A stretch of 64,000 bases of DNA from NCBI RefSeq assembly GCF_029369745.1, contig NZ_CP120210.1, positions 3,162,001 through 3,226,000 on the forward strand, given 5' to 3'. Every line of letters starts with the position of its first letter. The stretch's first letter is position 1. Origin of the DNA: Amycolatopsis sp. QT-25. GTDB lineage: Bacteria > Actinomycetota > Actinomycetes > Mycobacteriales > Pseudonocardiaceae. A program made the position numbers and the translations under genes. Below, in pieces: positions 42,508 to 50,508 of the stretch. A model generated the notes under the pieces. That model made no database searches. It saw only the letters and a program-made list of their open reading frames with translations, and had not been told where the DNA came from.

Positions 42508-42800
42508 GCCGACACGACCTCGATACCACCATGATCGGCGGAAACGACTCCGCGACCGGGGGTGGAGGGCTCGTCCGCTGGAGTCGTCGACGGTCTCGGC
42601 GTCGAAGGAAGCAAATTCCGGCACTCACTCCTGTCCTGGTCCCGACCCGGCAGCTCGAGATCTCCGAACGGCCGATCCGAGCGCAAGCCCGGACGTGACT
42701 TCACCGGCTCCTGCGCGGCACTGGCCAGCCGTACGGAGCCAGCTCCCGTGGGGCGTGGTACGAGACCACCACCCGCGCCGAGGCGTCGACAGGCGAGGAC

Positions 42801-44666
42801 TCACGGCGGGGGCAAGCGGTCGGCGACGGACCTCGCCAAGCCGATGGCCAGGTCGCAGCGCCTTTCCGCAGGGATTTGCGCTTTGGTCTCCACGGTCACG
42901 TCGGCCGCTTCGATCCAGTCACCGTCGTCGGGATCAGGGGCGCGATATCGCCGATGGGTGATCGTGATCTCGCAGCCGATGTCGTCGTCGCCGGCGATTT
43001 GGCCCGGTTCGACGTAGGCCTCGCGAGAACCCACTGTGATCTTCGTGCCGTCAGGCCCCTCGATCTGTGGCCGTTTGCGGTGGAAGTCGACGATCACTTG
43101 GAGCGGGGCCTGTTCCCAATAGCAGGTCCACTGCCCGAAGTCCGGTTCCGGTTTCACCCCGGCGACCCCGAGTACGGCCGTGACGTCCGCCGGCTCGAGC
43201 AGTTCACAGGCGTTCAGATTGCGTAGCGAGTTGCCCGGCGCCGCGGCCCTCCGCGGGACTTCACCGGCGGCGAGGACCGTGATCGCACCGCTCGCCACGG
43301 CCTCGGCCATCCCACACAGGTCAGCAGGCCGGTTTCCTTCGTGCCGGGCGAACACGCCGATCTCGTGGCCGTCGGGCATCCAGATGTACCGCGGACACTC
43401 GCCTTTCCGCGCGGCCGGCCGCTGGATGGGCCCGAGGCGGCCTCGACGGTAGTCCGGCGGCGGCGGATCCAGCACACCCCGGAGCTCCACCCGGACTACG
43501 GCGACGTCGGCCTCGTCCTGGCTGAGTCTCACCCGGACGAAGCAGTTGTAGAACGGGCCGAAGTCGGCGTCCGGTTCGACGTCCCCGAACCGGGCGAGGG
43601 ACGCCACTTCGATCAGGGAACAGGGATCCGCGGTGCGCTCGTCGCCCATGACCCCGATCGCGGAGGGTTCTTGAACCGTGCGCACTTCGGTGACCGGAGA
43701 ACGCCAGGCGAACCCGGTCACGAACCCCGCCACCAACGCCGCCGCGACGCCGAGAGAGACCGGCACCGATCGATTCCGGATCCACCTGCGGCCGGGGGCG
43801 GGTGCGGGCAGTGGGGTGAGTGGTGTGGCCTCGCCGGTGATGTCCTCGAGCATGCGGTTGACCATGCGAGCGGTGGGACGCCGCGCGGGCACGGTCTCCA
43901 GCAGTGCTGTCAGCACCGGAGTCAAAGCGCCGACGTCGGGTAAGGAACTCAACTCTCCGGACACGGCGCGGCGCAACTGTGTCCTCGGACCCTGGTCGTT
44001 CGCACCCCACGGCGAGCAGCCCACCAGCGCGGCGAACAGCGTGGCGCCGAGGGCGAACATGTCGGCGGGCGGCCGGACTTCCCGGCCTTCGGCGACTTCC
44101 GGAGCGAGATAGCCCGGCGTTCCCGCGAACTGAGCACCGCCGGTCTGAGTCAGCTCGGCCCACCGAGCGATGCCGAAGTCTGTCAGCTTCGCGGTGCCGT
44201 CTTCGGCGATCAGCACGTTCCCCGGCTTGATGTCGCCGTGCACCATGCCCCGGTCGTGGATGGCGGCCAGGGCGTTGGCCAGTTGGGCGCCGATCCGGGC
44301 CGCCGCGGCCGCGGACAAGGGGCCGTCCGCCTCGACGGTCTCCGACAAGCTGCGCGACGGCAGATACTCCATGACGAGCCAGCGGACGTCGGCGTCGAGC
44401 ACCACGTCGAACACGGAGACGACGTTCGGATGGTGCAGGCCGGCACCTATCCGGGCTTCCCGGCGGAGCTGCCCGTCGTCACCGGCCTGGGACTGCTTCA
44501 GCGCCACCACCCGGCGGAGTTCGAGATCCGTGGCGCGCCATACGACGCCCATGCCTCCGCTGCCGATCCGCTTGTCCAGCCGGTAACGTCCAGCGATGAC
44601 CTGATCACGCACGTGGTCGAGCCTGACAGCATGATTCCGGGAAACGACCGGTCGAAATGACCGCAT
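42801..44666 (-). CDS. receptor-type Ser/Thr protein kinase with duplicated ectodomain
   Basis: A 621-residue PknB-type kinase. Kinase domain ~22-285: Gly-rich loop IGSGGMGVVWRATDLE, Lys in VVALKQ, catalytic loop MVHGDIKPGNVLI (HGD in place of HRD, catalytic Asp kept), DFG in LTDFGIARW and APE in GYLAPEVAEG. It lacks the Arg before Asp, so it is a non-RD kinase. One membrane helix (~310-330; VSLGVAAALVAGFVTGFAWR). The ectodomain has two similar halves beginning DPCSLIEVASLARFG and NACELLEPADVTAVLG with paired Cys, like DUF3558-type surface domains. ATG chosen with GAGG upstream. The upstream flank is a broken beta-helix gene. Confidence 0.93.
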   Translation of the reverse strand: MRSFRPVVSRNHAVRLDHVRDQVIAGRYRLDKRIGSGGMGVVWRATDLELRRVVALKQSQAGDDGQLRREARIGAGLHHPNVVSVFDVVLDADVRWLVMEYLPSRSLSETVEADGPLSAAAAARIGAQLANALAAIHDRGMVHGDIKPGNVLIAEDGTAKLTDFGIARWAELTQTGGAQFAGTPGYLAPEVAEGREVRPPADMFALGATLFAALVGCSPWGANDQGPRTQLRRAVSGELSSLPDVGALTPVLTALLETVPARRPTARMVNRMLEDITGEATPLTPLPAPAPGRRWIRNRSVPVSLGVAAALVAGFVTGFAWRSPVTEVRTVQEPSAIGVMGDERTADPCSLIEVASLARFGDVEPDADFGPFYNCFVRVRLSQDEADVAVVRVELRGVLDPPPPDYRRGRLGPIQRPAARKGECPRYIWMPDGHEIGVFARHEGNRPADLCGMAEAVASGAITVLAAGEVPRRAAAPGNSLRNLNACELLEPADVTAVLGVAGVKPEPDFGQWTCYWEQAPLQVIVDFHRKRPQIEGPDGTKITVGSREAYVEPGQIAGDDDIGCEITITHRRYRAPDPDDGDWIEAADVTVETKAQIPAERRCDLAIGLARSVADRLPPP

Positions 44667-44689
44667 CCGCACCCTCGCTGTGAGACGAC

Positions 44690-45155
44690 TCCACGAGGCC
44701 GCGGACTCGGCGGCCCCTTGGCCGACGGCCTTCGGCGACCCGGGCTTGAGGTGGAATCGGCCGCGTCCGCATCGATGAAGCCGGGATCGCCGATAATGGG
44801 GTGATCCCGGTTGGAGGCCTCATGGGAGACGGGCCTTTCCGCGAAGATGTTGTCGCGGAGAATGCCGGTGCCCTCGAAGTCGCCGCCGTGAAAGGCGAGG
44901 GAGCCTTCGATCCTGAGCGCCTCGTGATCCGCGGGCGTTCGTTCGCTGGATTACACAGTGGCCCACCACGACATCTGCCATGTCCGGCAAGACCAGCCCG
45001 CCGTCCTGCGAGCTGTTGATTCCGAAGTCTTGGAAGACCAGGTCGTGCGCTTCGTCGGCGTAGGCGCCGAATCCCCGGGACCCGGAGGAAGTCAGGCTGC
45101 TGAACCGAAGCCAAGAATGGCCACCCATCGCGAACAGGCTTTCGGGCCCTCCACC
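44690..45155 (-). pseudogene. broken right-handed beta-helix (pectate lyase-like) protein
   Basis: Three minus-strand frames in order encode one protein: first SSGSRGFGAYADEAHDLVFQ, DFGINSSQDGGLVLPDMADV and VVGHCVIQRTNARG; after a shift near 44925, ADHEALRIEGSLAFHGGDFE and DHPIIGDPGFIDADAAD; after a second shift near 44757, RFHLKPGSPKAVGQGAA. DPGFID...F.LKPGSP is the usual C-terminus of parallel beta-helix repeat proteins. The N-terminal part is missing. The last frame runs without stop into the kinase start. Two frameshifts and truncation make this a pseudogene. Confidence 0.7.
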
Positions 45156-45181
45156 GCTTCGGGTCGGGGGAGACGTGGAAC

Positions 45182-45227
45182 GAGGGAGGGTGTGCTGCCC
45201 CGGCTCTGGGGCGGCACACCCTCCCTC
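45182..45227. terminator. hairpin terminator of the four-TM protein gene
   Basis: Inverted repeat of 20 nt (GAGGGAGGGTGTGCTGCCCC) with one mismatch and a 6-nt loop, 20 nt beyond the minus-strand stop at 45248. Confidence 0.78.
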
Positions 45228-45247
45228 GCAGTTGCCGATACGGGTGC

Positions 45248-45739
45248 TCAGCGCACGCTCTTGGTCGCGGCGATGTACTCGTTGGACGGGGTGGTGAACG
45301 ACAGCACCACCCCGACGACGGCGGCGAGGACGCTGAGGTAGCCGACAAGGGAGTTGGTGCTGAAGATGATGGAGAACAATTGAAGTGCGGTGAGGACGGT
45401 GAGGACGATCCGCGCCCAGTTCCGGCCGGCGCGGAGCTTGACCGCGAACAACAGGTACAGCAGGGCGAACGCGGCCGAGATCACCAGTCCGACGACGATG
45501 ACCAAGGTGGCGGCCTGATCGAGCTGGGCTTCGGAGAGCTGGGCTCCGCCCTGTCTGTTCGTTTCTCTGGCGGCTTCGATCAAGGCGTCCTTGTTCGCGA
45601 ACGCCAGAACAGCACCGAGCAGTCCGATGACCGCGGAGGCCAGGAACGCCCAGAAGGCACCGTTGATCGTGCCGGGGCGCTCCCGGCCGACCGCGGTGGA
45701 GGTCTCGGTAGAAGCGGGATGGCTTGGATAATCGCTCAT
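45248..45739 (-). CDS. four-TM membrane protein
   Basis: A 163-residue integral membrane protein with four helices: GAFWAFLASAVIGLLGAVLA, ATLVIVVGLVISAAFALLYL, WARIVLTVLTALQLFSIIFS and LVGYLSVLAAVVGVVLSFTT. Many actinobacterial proteins of this size and pattern are annotated as hypothetical membrane proteins; the first loop (ANKDALIEAARETNRQGGAQ) is exposed. The ATG at 45739 has only a weak AGG upstream. Own terminator downstream. Role unknown. Confidence 0.8.
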   Translation of the reverse strand: MSDYPSHPASTETSTAVGRERPGTINGAFWAFLASAVIGLLGAVLAFANKDALIEAARETNRQGGAQLSEAQLDQAATLVIVVGLVISAAFALLYLLFAVKLRAGRNWARIVLTVLTALQLFSIIFSTNSLVGYLSVLAAVVGVVLSFTTPSNEYIAATKSVR

Positions 45740-46014
45740 GGTCCAAACCTGGCACGACGGCGTGGCTGTCGCGCGCTGAGCGCCCGTTTTCGTTCCGACA
45801 AGAGTGTTCCGGGACGGCGTGGGGCCGGAAGTCCTTTGCTGCCTTGACCATCGGGAGCGGTGATGTCCGAGACGCGCCGTTCGCGGCGACCGTCCAAGCC
45901 CGACCGTGAGCCGGCCGTCGCTCCCGCTTGCGGAAGACGTGGACATGACGGACGTCACAAGCGCCGTGGCGACTGGAGTCGGGCTGCGGGCCGACACGGG
46001 CTCCCGGGGTCACG

Positions 46015-46380
46015 TCCGCGGCAAAGCCCTGCGAGATCGGTGAACCCGGCGTGCGCCAGGATGATCCGTGCGCCGGGGACCCGGTGGAATATGCCGAGCA
46101 GGGTCTCGCCGGACGGGTCGATCTCCGGACCCGCGTGCACCACGACCGGCGGTGGAGTTCAACGGCGAGGGCGAAAACGCCGGTGAGCCGGTCGTCGCCG
46201 AGTCCGAATCGTCACTGGCGGGATGAAGCTCCATCCCTGCCGCGCCGGCCATGACACATCGACGCGCTTCGCCCACCGGGTCGTCCGCCGGGTCGACCCG
46301 GCAGAACGCGACGAGCACCGCGTCGTCGGCGGCCGGGTAACCGTCCGGTTCGGTGAGTGGGAAGACCACCGCTCGCGTCC
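46015..46380 (-). pseudogene. broken amidohydrolase (metal-dependent hydrolase) gene
   Basis: Minus-strand frames encode pieces of one amidohydrolase: TRAVVFPLTEPDGYPAADDA, VAFCRVDPADDPVGEARRCV and MAGAAGMELHPASDD in one frame (from ~46378), then VFALAVELH, then after a shift near 46145 VHAGPEIDPSGETLLGIFHR and VPGARIILAHAGFTDLAGL. LHP and LAHAG are family landmarks (metal ligands). The ends are missing and internal deletions are evident between VLV and AFCR compared with the usual spacing. Nothing else in 45740-46681 looks like a gene. Confidence 0.62.
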
Positions 46381-46681
46381 ACCGAGGACAGTGCCGGCCG
46401 CAGATCGTCCACCGTGGCCGGGAACCCGCTGAGATCCCTGTGTCTCACGGGTGTGGACAGCGAACAACGGGCCTTCGGCGCGAAGCGCGTCCGGCCGGTC
46501 GTACCAGATCGTCCGCGTACATCGGGCACGCCGCCACCCGCTCTTCGGTCCAGGGCAGGTGCCCGGCGAGTTCGTGATGAACCCTCGGTTACCTTTGTGG
46601 AGTGTCCGCGGTGTGAACCCGGTTTCGTCGTACGACGGCCGTCGCTCGGCGAAGTGAGAGTTCGTACAGGAGACTGAGGCA

Positions 46682-48064
46682 ATGACCGAACGGTTGGCTC
46701 GTGCGGTGACGACCCCCTTGCTCTACCTGTTCATCGTGGGTGACGTGCTCGGCGCCGGGATCTACGTGCTCATCGGACAGATCGCCGGTGTGTCCGGGAG
46801 CGCGGTGTGGGTGCCGCTGGTGGTCGCGCTGGTGCTGGCCATGCTCACCGCGGCGTCCTACGCCGAGCTGGCGACGAAGTATCCCCGTGCCGGTGGCGCC
46901 GCGCACTACACCCAGCGTGCGTTCGGGCCGTTCGCCGGATTCGTGGTCGGCTTCTGCATGCTGGCCGCGGGGGTGGTGTCGGTGGCCGCGCTCGCTCGCG
47001 GTTTCGGGGGCGACTACCTGGGGGAGTTCGTCGACTTGCCGCCCGTGCTGGTGATCGCCGTGTTCCTGGTGATGCTGGCCGCGCTGAACGCTCGCGGCAT
47101 CAAGGATTCACTGCGGGCCAACGTGGTCGCGACCTTGATCGAGGCCGGTGGGCTGGTGCTGGTGATCGGGCTGGGTTTCTGGGTCATCGGACGCGGGGAC
47201 GCCGAACCCGCCCGGCTGGTCGAACTCGGTACCGCGGAAAAGGGGCCGATCGCCGGGGTGCTGGCCGGTGTCGTGCTGGCGTACTACTCGTTCGTCGGCT
47301 TCGAGACGTCGGTGAACGTCGCGGAGGAGACGAAAGACCCGCGCCGGTCCTATCCGCGGGCGTTGTTCGGCGCGATGGCCACCGCCGGCCTGTTGTACCT
47401 GCTGGTGGGGGTGGTCGCCAGTGCGGTCGTGCCCGCGTCCCGGTTGGCCGGGTCGAGCGGGCCGCTGCTGGAAGTGGTGCGCGTGGCCGGTGGGGTGCCG
47501 ACGTGGGTGTTCGGGGTGATCGCGCTGGTGGCGGTGGCCAACGGCGCGCTGCTCACGGGCATCATGTCTTCCCGGTTGGCATATGGCATGGCTCGTGACC
47601 GGCTCCTGCCGGCGGTGCTGACGAAAGTACTGCCGCGCCGGCGCACGCCGTGGGTGGCCATCGTCGTGACCACCGGCATTTCCTTGGGGTTGGCGCTCAC
47701 CGGGGACATCGCCGTTCTCGCCTCCACGCTCGTCCTGTTGCTGCTCATCGTCTTCGCGGCGGTGAACACCGCGGTGCTGGTGCTGCGCAAGGACAAGTCG
47801 GCGCCTTCGCATTTCCGTGCGCCTTCGGCGATTCCCGTTCTGGGCCTGGTTTCGTGTGTCTTGCTGGCGACTCAGGTCGAGCCCGCGGTCTGGCTGCGTG
47901 GCGGCGCGCTGGTCGCGATCGCCGTGCTGTTCGCGGTGGTGCACGCCGTGGCGACCCGTCGACGTGCCGGCCACCACGACGAAGCACCAGCCCGTGCGCA
48001 GGAAGGCCTCGATCGGTTCGAGACCTCCCTGGGAAGCCGGGACGGCGACGAAACCGGGGCGTAG
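46682..48064 (+). CDS. APC-superfamily amino acid permease
   Basis: A 460-residue transporter with 12 predicted membrane helices. The N-terminal helix 1 contains the unwound consensus GDVLGAGIYVLIGQIAGVSG, and helix 6 contains AGVVLAYYSFVGFETSVNVA followed by EETKDPRRSYPRAL, both hallmarks of amino acid-polyamine-organocation permeases. The C-terminal ~45 residues are hydrophilic. Substrate cannot be told from sequence. GAGG before the ATG. Stands alone; convergent with the phosphatase gene 59 nt downstream. Confidence 0.93.
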   Translation: MTERLARAVTTPLLYLFIVGDVLGAGIYVLIGQIAGVSGSAVWVPLVVALVLAMLTAASYAELATKYPRAGGAAHYTQRAFGPFAGFVVGFCMLAAGVVSVAALARGFGGDYLGEFVDLPPVLVIAVFLVMLAALNARGIKDSLRANVVATLIEAGGLVLVIGLGFWVIGRGDAEPARLVELGTAEKGPIAGVLAGVVLAYYSFVGFETSVNVAEETKDPRRSYPRALFGAMATAGLLYLLVGVVASAVVPASRLAGSSGPLLEVVRVAGGVPTWVFGVIALVAVANGALLTGIMSSRLAYGMARDRLLPAVLTKVLPRRRTPWVAIVVTTGISLGLALTGDIAVLASTLVLLLLIVFAAVNTAVLVLRKDKSAPSHFRAPSAIPVLGLVSCVLLATQVEPAVWLRGGALVAIAVLFAVVHAVATRRRAGHHDEAPARAQEGLDRFETSLGSRDGDETGA

Positions 48065-48123
48065 CCGACAAGCGACGCGACGTCGCTTCTGTTTCGGCTC
48101 GACGCCACGCTCGGTACACGCAC

Positions 48124-50496
48124 TCAGGGCACGGGAACGACTTCGATGGCGATGACGCAGGTGTCGTCGTCGGTGTCCGCGGTACTGAAGGTGAGAAGCG
48201 CGTCGAGCTGTTGTTCCAGGGTGCCGTTGTGCCCCTCGACGAGGCCGACCAGGTGCGAGATGGAGTCCTGGACGGGACGGTCGCGGCGTTCGATGAGTCC
48301 GTCGGTGTAGAGAAGCAGGACGTCGCCGTCGTCGAGCCGGAGCCGCTCCTCGTGGTACGTCGCGTCGGGGAGCGCGCCGAGGAGTGTTCCCTGGATGAGC
48401 GGAAGGGTGGTGGTACGGCCCTGTTTCCGCAGGATGGGTGGCAGGTGCCCGGCGCGTGCCCAGCGCAAGGTCCGGCTGGACGGGTGATAGAGCGCGGCGA
48501 CCGCGGTGGCGGTCACCTGGTTGGTGAGGTTGTAGGCGACCACATTGAGCCAGGTGAGCAGTTGGGCGGGCCCGGCGCCGGTGGCGGCGAGGCCGCGCAG
48601 TGCGTTGCGGAGGTTGACCATGCCGGTGGCCGCCTCGATGCCGTGCCCTGCGATGTCGCCGACGCACAGAAGGATCTCGCCACTGGGCAGGGCGACGGCG
48701 TCGTACCAGTCGCCCCCTACGAGATTCTCCTTCTCCGCAGGCCGGTAACGGACAGCGGCACGCAGCCCGGGCACGTCGAGGGGCGCCCGCGCGGGCGGCA
48801 TGATCGCGTGCTGCAGTTGCAGGGTGAGCCGGTTGTGTTCGATCGCCTGCTGTTCGGTCGCGGCCAGCCGGTCGTGAGTGGCCGCGAGCGCGACTTCGGC
48901 CCAGTGCTGGGCGGAGACGTCCTGGTAGGCGCCGCGAATGGTGATGAGCTTGTTCCGGCTGTCGACGACCGGCTCGGCGACGACCCGGATGTATCGGGAG
49001 ACGCCGTCGGATCGCTGTAGCCGGAACGCGGTCGACGCCGAACGCCGATGGTGCAGCAGGGCGCGGAGAAAGCGGCCGATCGAGTGGGAATCGTCGGGGT
49101 GCGCGTAGTCGGCGAGGCGGGCGAGGGGAGGCGGCGCCGCGGTGGGCGGGAGTCCGTAGAGGGCGAACAGTTCCGAGTTCCACAGCACCACACCCGAAAC
49201 GACGTTCTCCTCGAAACCGCCGATCCGGCCGAGCCGTTGGGCGTGCTGCAGCAACATGGTCAGCTTCTCGGCGTCGTCCTGCAGGCGGAGGCCGACCAGG
49301 ATGGTGTCGGCGATCCGGCTGATGGTGATGTCGGCGAGTACGGGCAAGGGAACCTGGTCCACCGAAGTGGCGAGCGTCATGTTCCGGTCCCTGAACGGCT
49401 CACCCGTGGCGTAGACCCGGTGGATCGTGTCCAACAGACCGTTTTCCTCTGCCGCCAGCGGATAGACCTCGAGCAGTCGGGAACCGGCGATCCGGTTGCC
49501 CGGACGTCCTGCCGGGTCGACGAAGCGAGAATTGACGTGGTGGATCCGGAAGTCGTCGAGCCGGTCGGCCTCGTCGACGCACGGGCACAGGAGAAGGGCG
49601 GGATCGGGTAACCGGTCCACGAGATCGACCAGCTCGCCGAGCATCTGCGCGGCCGGGCGGATGGGGGAGCCGGGCACGCCGTCCGTCGCGTTGTCGAGGG
49701 TGTGCGCGCACAGTTCCGCCAGTGCCTCCAACTGCCGCCGCAGCCGGTCGGGCTCGAGGTCCGACTTGCCGGGCCAGCAGATCTCGACGACGCCGACCAT
49801 GCGTCCGCCGGTACCGGTCGGGATGGTGGCTCGGCCCCCCTCGGCCAGGGTGTGCTGCCCGATCGAGGGGAGGCCGGAGTCGCGCAAGGTCGGGAACCAC
49901 ACCAGGTCGCGTTCGACCAGCGCGGAATGCGCGGGTGTCGGCACCCCTGGGGGGACGTAGCACCAGCGGGCCGCTTCCTCGGCGGAGAACCCCGCTGAGC
50001 CGGCCAGGGTGAGCGAGCCGTCCGGTCCCGCGAGCCAGACCGCGACCGCCGTCGCCCCGATGGGATGCAGCGCGTGCTCGAGAATCGCTTCGGCGACACG
50101 CTGGGTGTCATCCGTTGCCAGGACACCACTTTCCGCGGTCCGCAACCGTACGGCGACCGAACTTCCGTCTTCGTGGTCGTCCGCGTGAGCCAGGAATTCC
50201 GCTGCCACGTCGCTGAGCCGGTCTTTCGCGGCCTTGCCGACGACGTCGGCGGCGAACGCCAAGCGCGTCGTTCCGGCGCGTTCGGCAAGCGTCGCGAGCT
50301 GCCGTGCGGCGTCTCCAGGACCGCACCGCAGCCGTTCCATCAGCACGCCCTTGGCGAGCTCGATCAGAGCGCGGCCGTCGGCGACGGCGTGCGCGTGGTC
50401 GACCTCGCTGCGCAGCCGGGCGACCGTGGCGGCCAGGCGTGCCACGTTGGGCGCGAGGTCGGCGGAATGCTCCTGTGCGGTGTCATCGACGGGCAT
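48124..50496 (-). CDS. ANTAR-GAF-PAS-PP2C (SpoIIE-type) phosphatase
   Basis: A 790-residue soluble multidomain phosphatase. N-terminal ANTAR-like helices ~20-85 (GRALIELAKGVLMERLRCGP), GAF ~125-275 (VAEAILEHALHPIGATAVAV), a PAS-like region ~285-400, a second PAS ~415-530 (GVVLWNSELFALYGLPPTAA) with a PAC end, and the PP2C/SpoIIE domain ~560-785: YRPAEKENLVGGDWYDAVAL, ILLCVGDIAGHGIEAA and LLLYTDGLIERRD carry the metal-binding Asp residues. SpoIIE-type phosphatases dephosphorylate STAS antagonists. ANTAR usually binds RNA, an unusual partner for PP2C. It starts 12 nt after the poly-HAMP kinase stop, so the two form an operon. Confidence 0.93.
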   Translation of the reverse strand: MPVDDTAQEHSADLAPNVARLAATVARLRSEVDHAHAVADGRALIELAKGVLMERLRCGPGDAARQLATLAERAGTTRLAFAADVVGKAAKDRLSDVAAEFLAHADDHEDGSSVAVRLRTAESGVLATDDTQRVAEAILEHALHPIGATAVAVWLAGPDGSLTLAGSAGFSAEEAARWCYVPPGVPTPAHSALVERDLVWFPTLRDSGLPSIGQHTLAEGGRATIPTGTGGRMVGVVEICWPGKSDLEPDRLRRQLEALAELCAHTLDNATDGVPGSPIRPAAQMLGELVDLVDRLPDPALLLCPCVDEADRLDDFRIHHVNSRFVDPAGRPGNRIAGSRLLEVYPLAAEENGLLDTIHRVYATGEPFRDRNMTLATSVDQVPLPVLADITISRIADTILVGLRLQDDAEKLTMLLQHAQRLGRIGGFEENVVSGVVLWNSELFALYGLPPTAAPPPLARLADYAHPDDSHSIGRFLRALLHHRRSASTAFRLQRSDGVSRYIRVVAEPVVDSRNKLITIRGAYQDVSAQHWAEVALAATHDRLAATEQQAIEHNRLTLQLQHAIMPPARAPLDVPGLRAAVRYRPAEKENLVGGDWYDAVALPSGEILLCVGDIAGHGIEAATGMVNLRNALRGLAATGAGPAQLLTWLNVVAYNLTNQVTATAVAALYHPSSRTLRWARAGHLPPILRKQGRTTTLPLIQGTLLGALPDATYHEERLRLDDGDVLLLYTDGLIERRDRPVQDSISHLVGLVEGHNGTLEQQLDALLTFSTADTDDDTCVIAIEVVPVP

Positions 50497-50508
50497 GTGT
50501 CGTTCCCG

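Noticed and set aside
47108-49183. 691-codon minus-strand frame opposite the APC permease and phosphatase
   Set aside because: It runs antisense through a well-supported 12-TM permease and across the convergent gene ends; composition is Arg/His/Gln-rich without domains.
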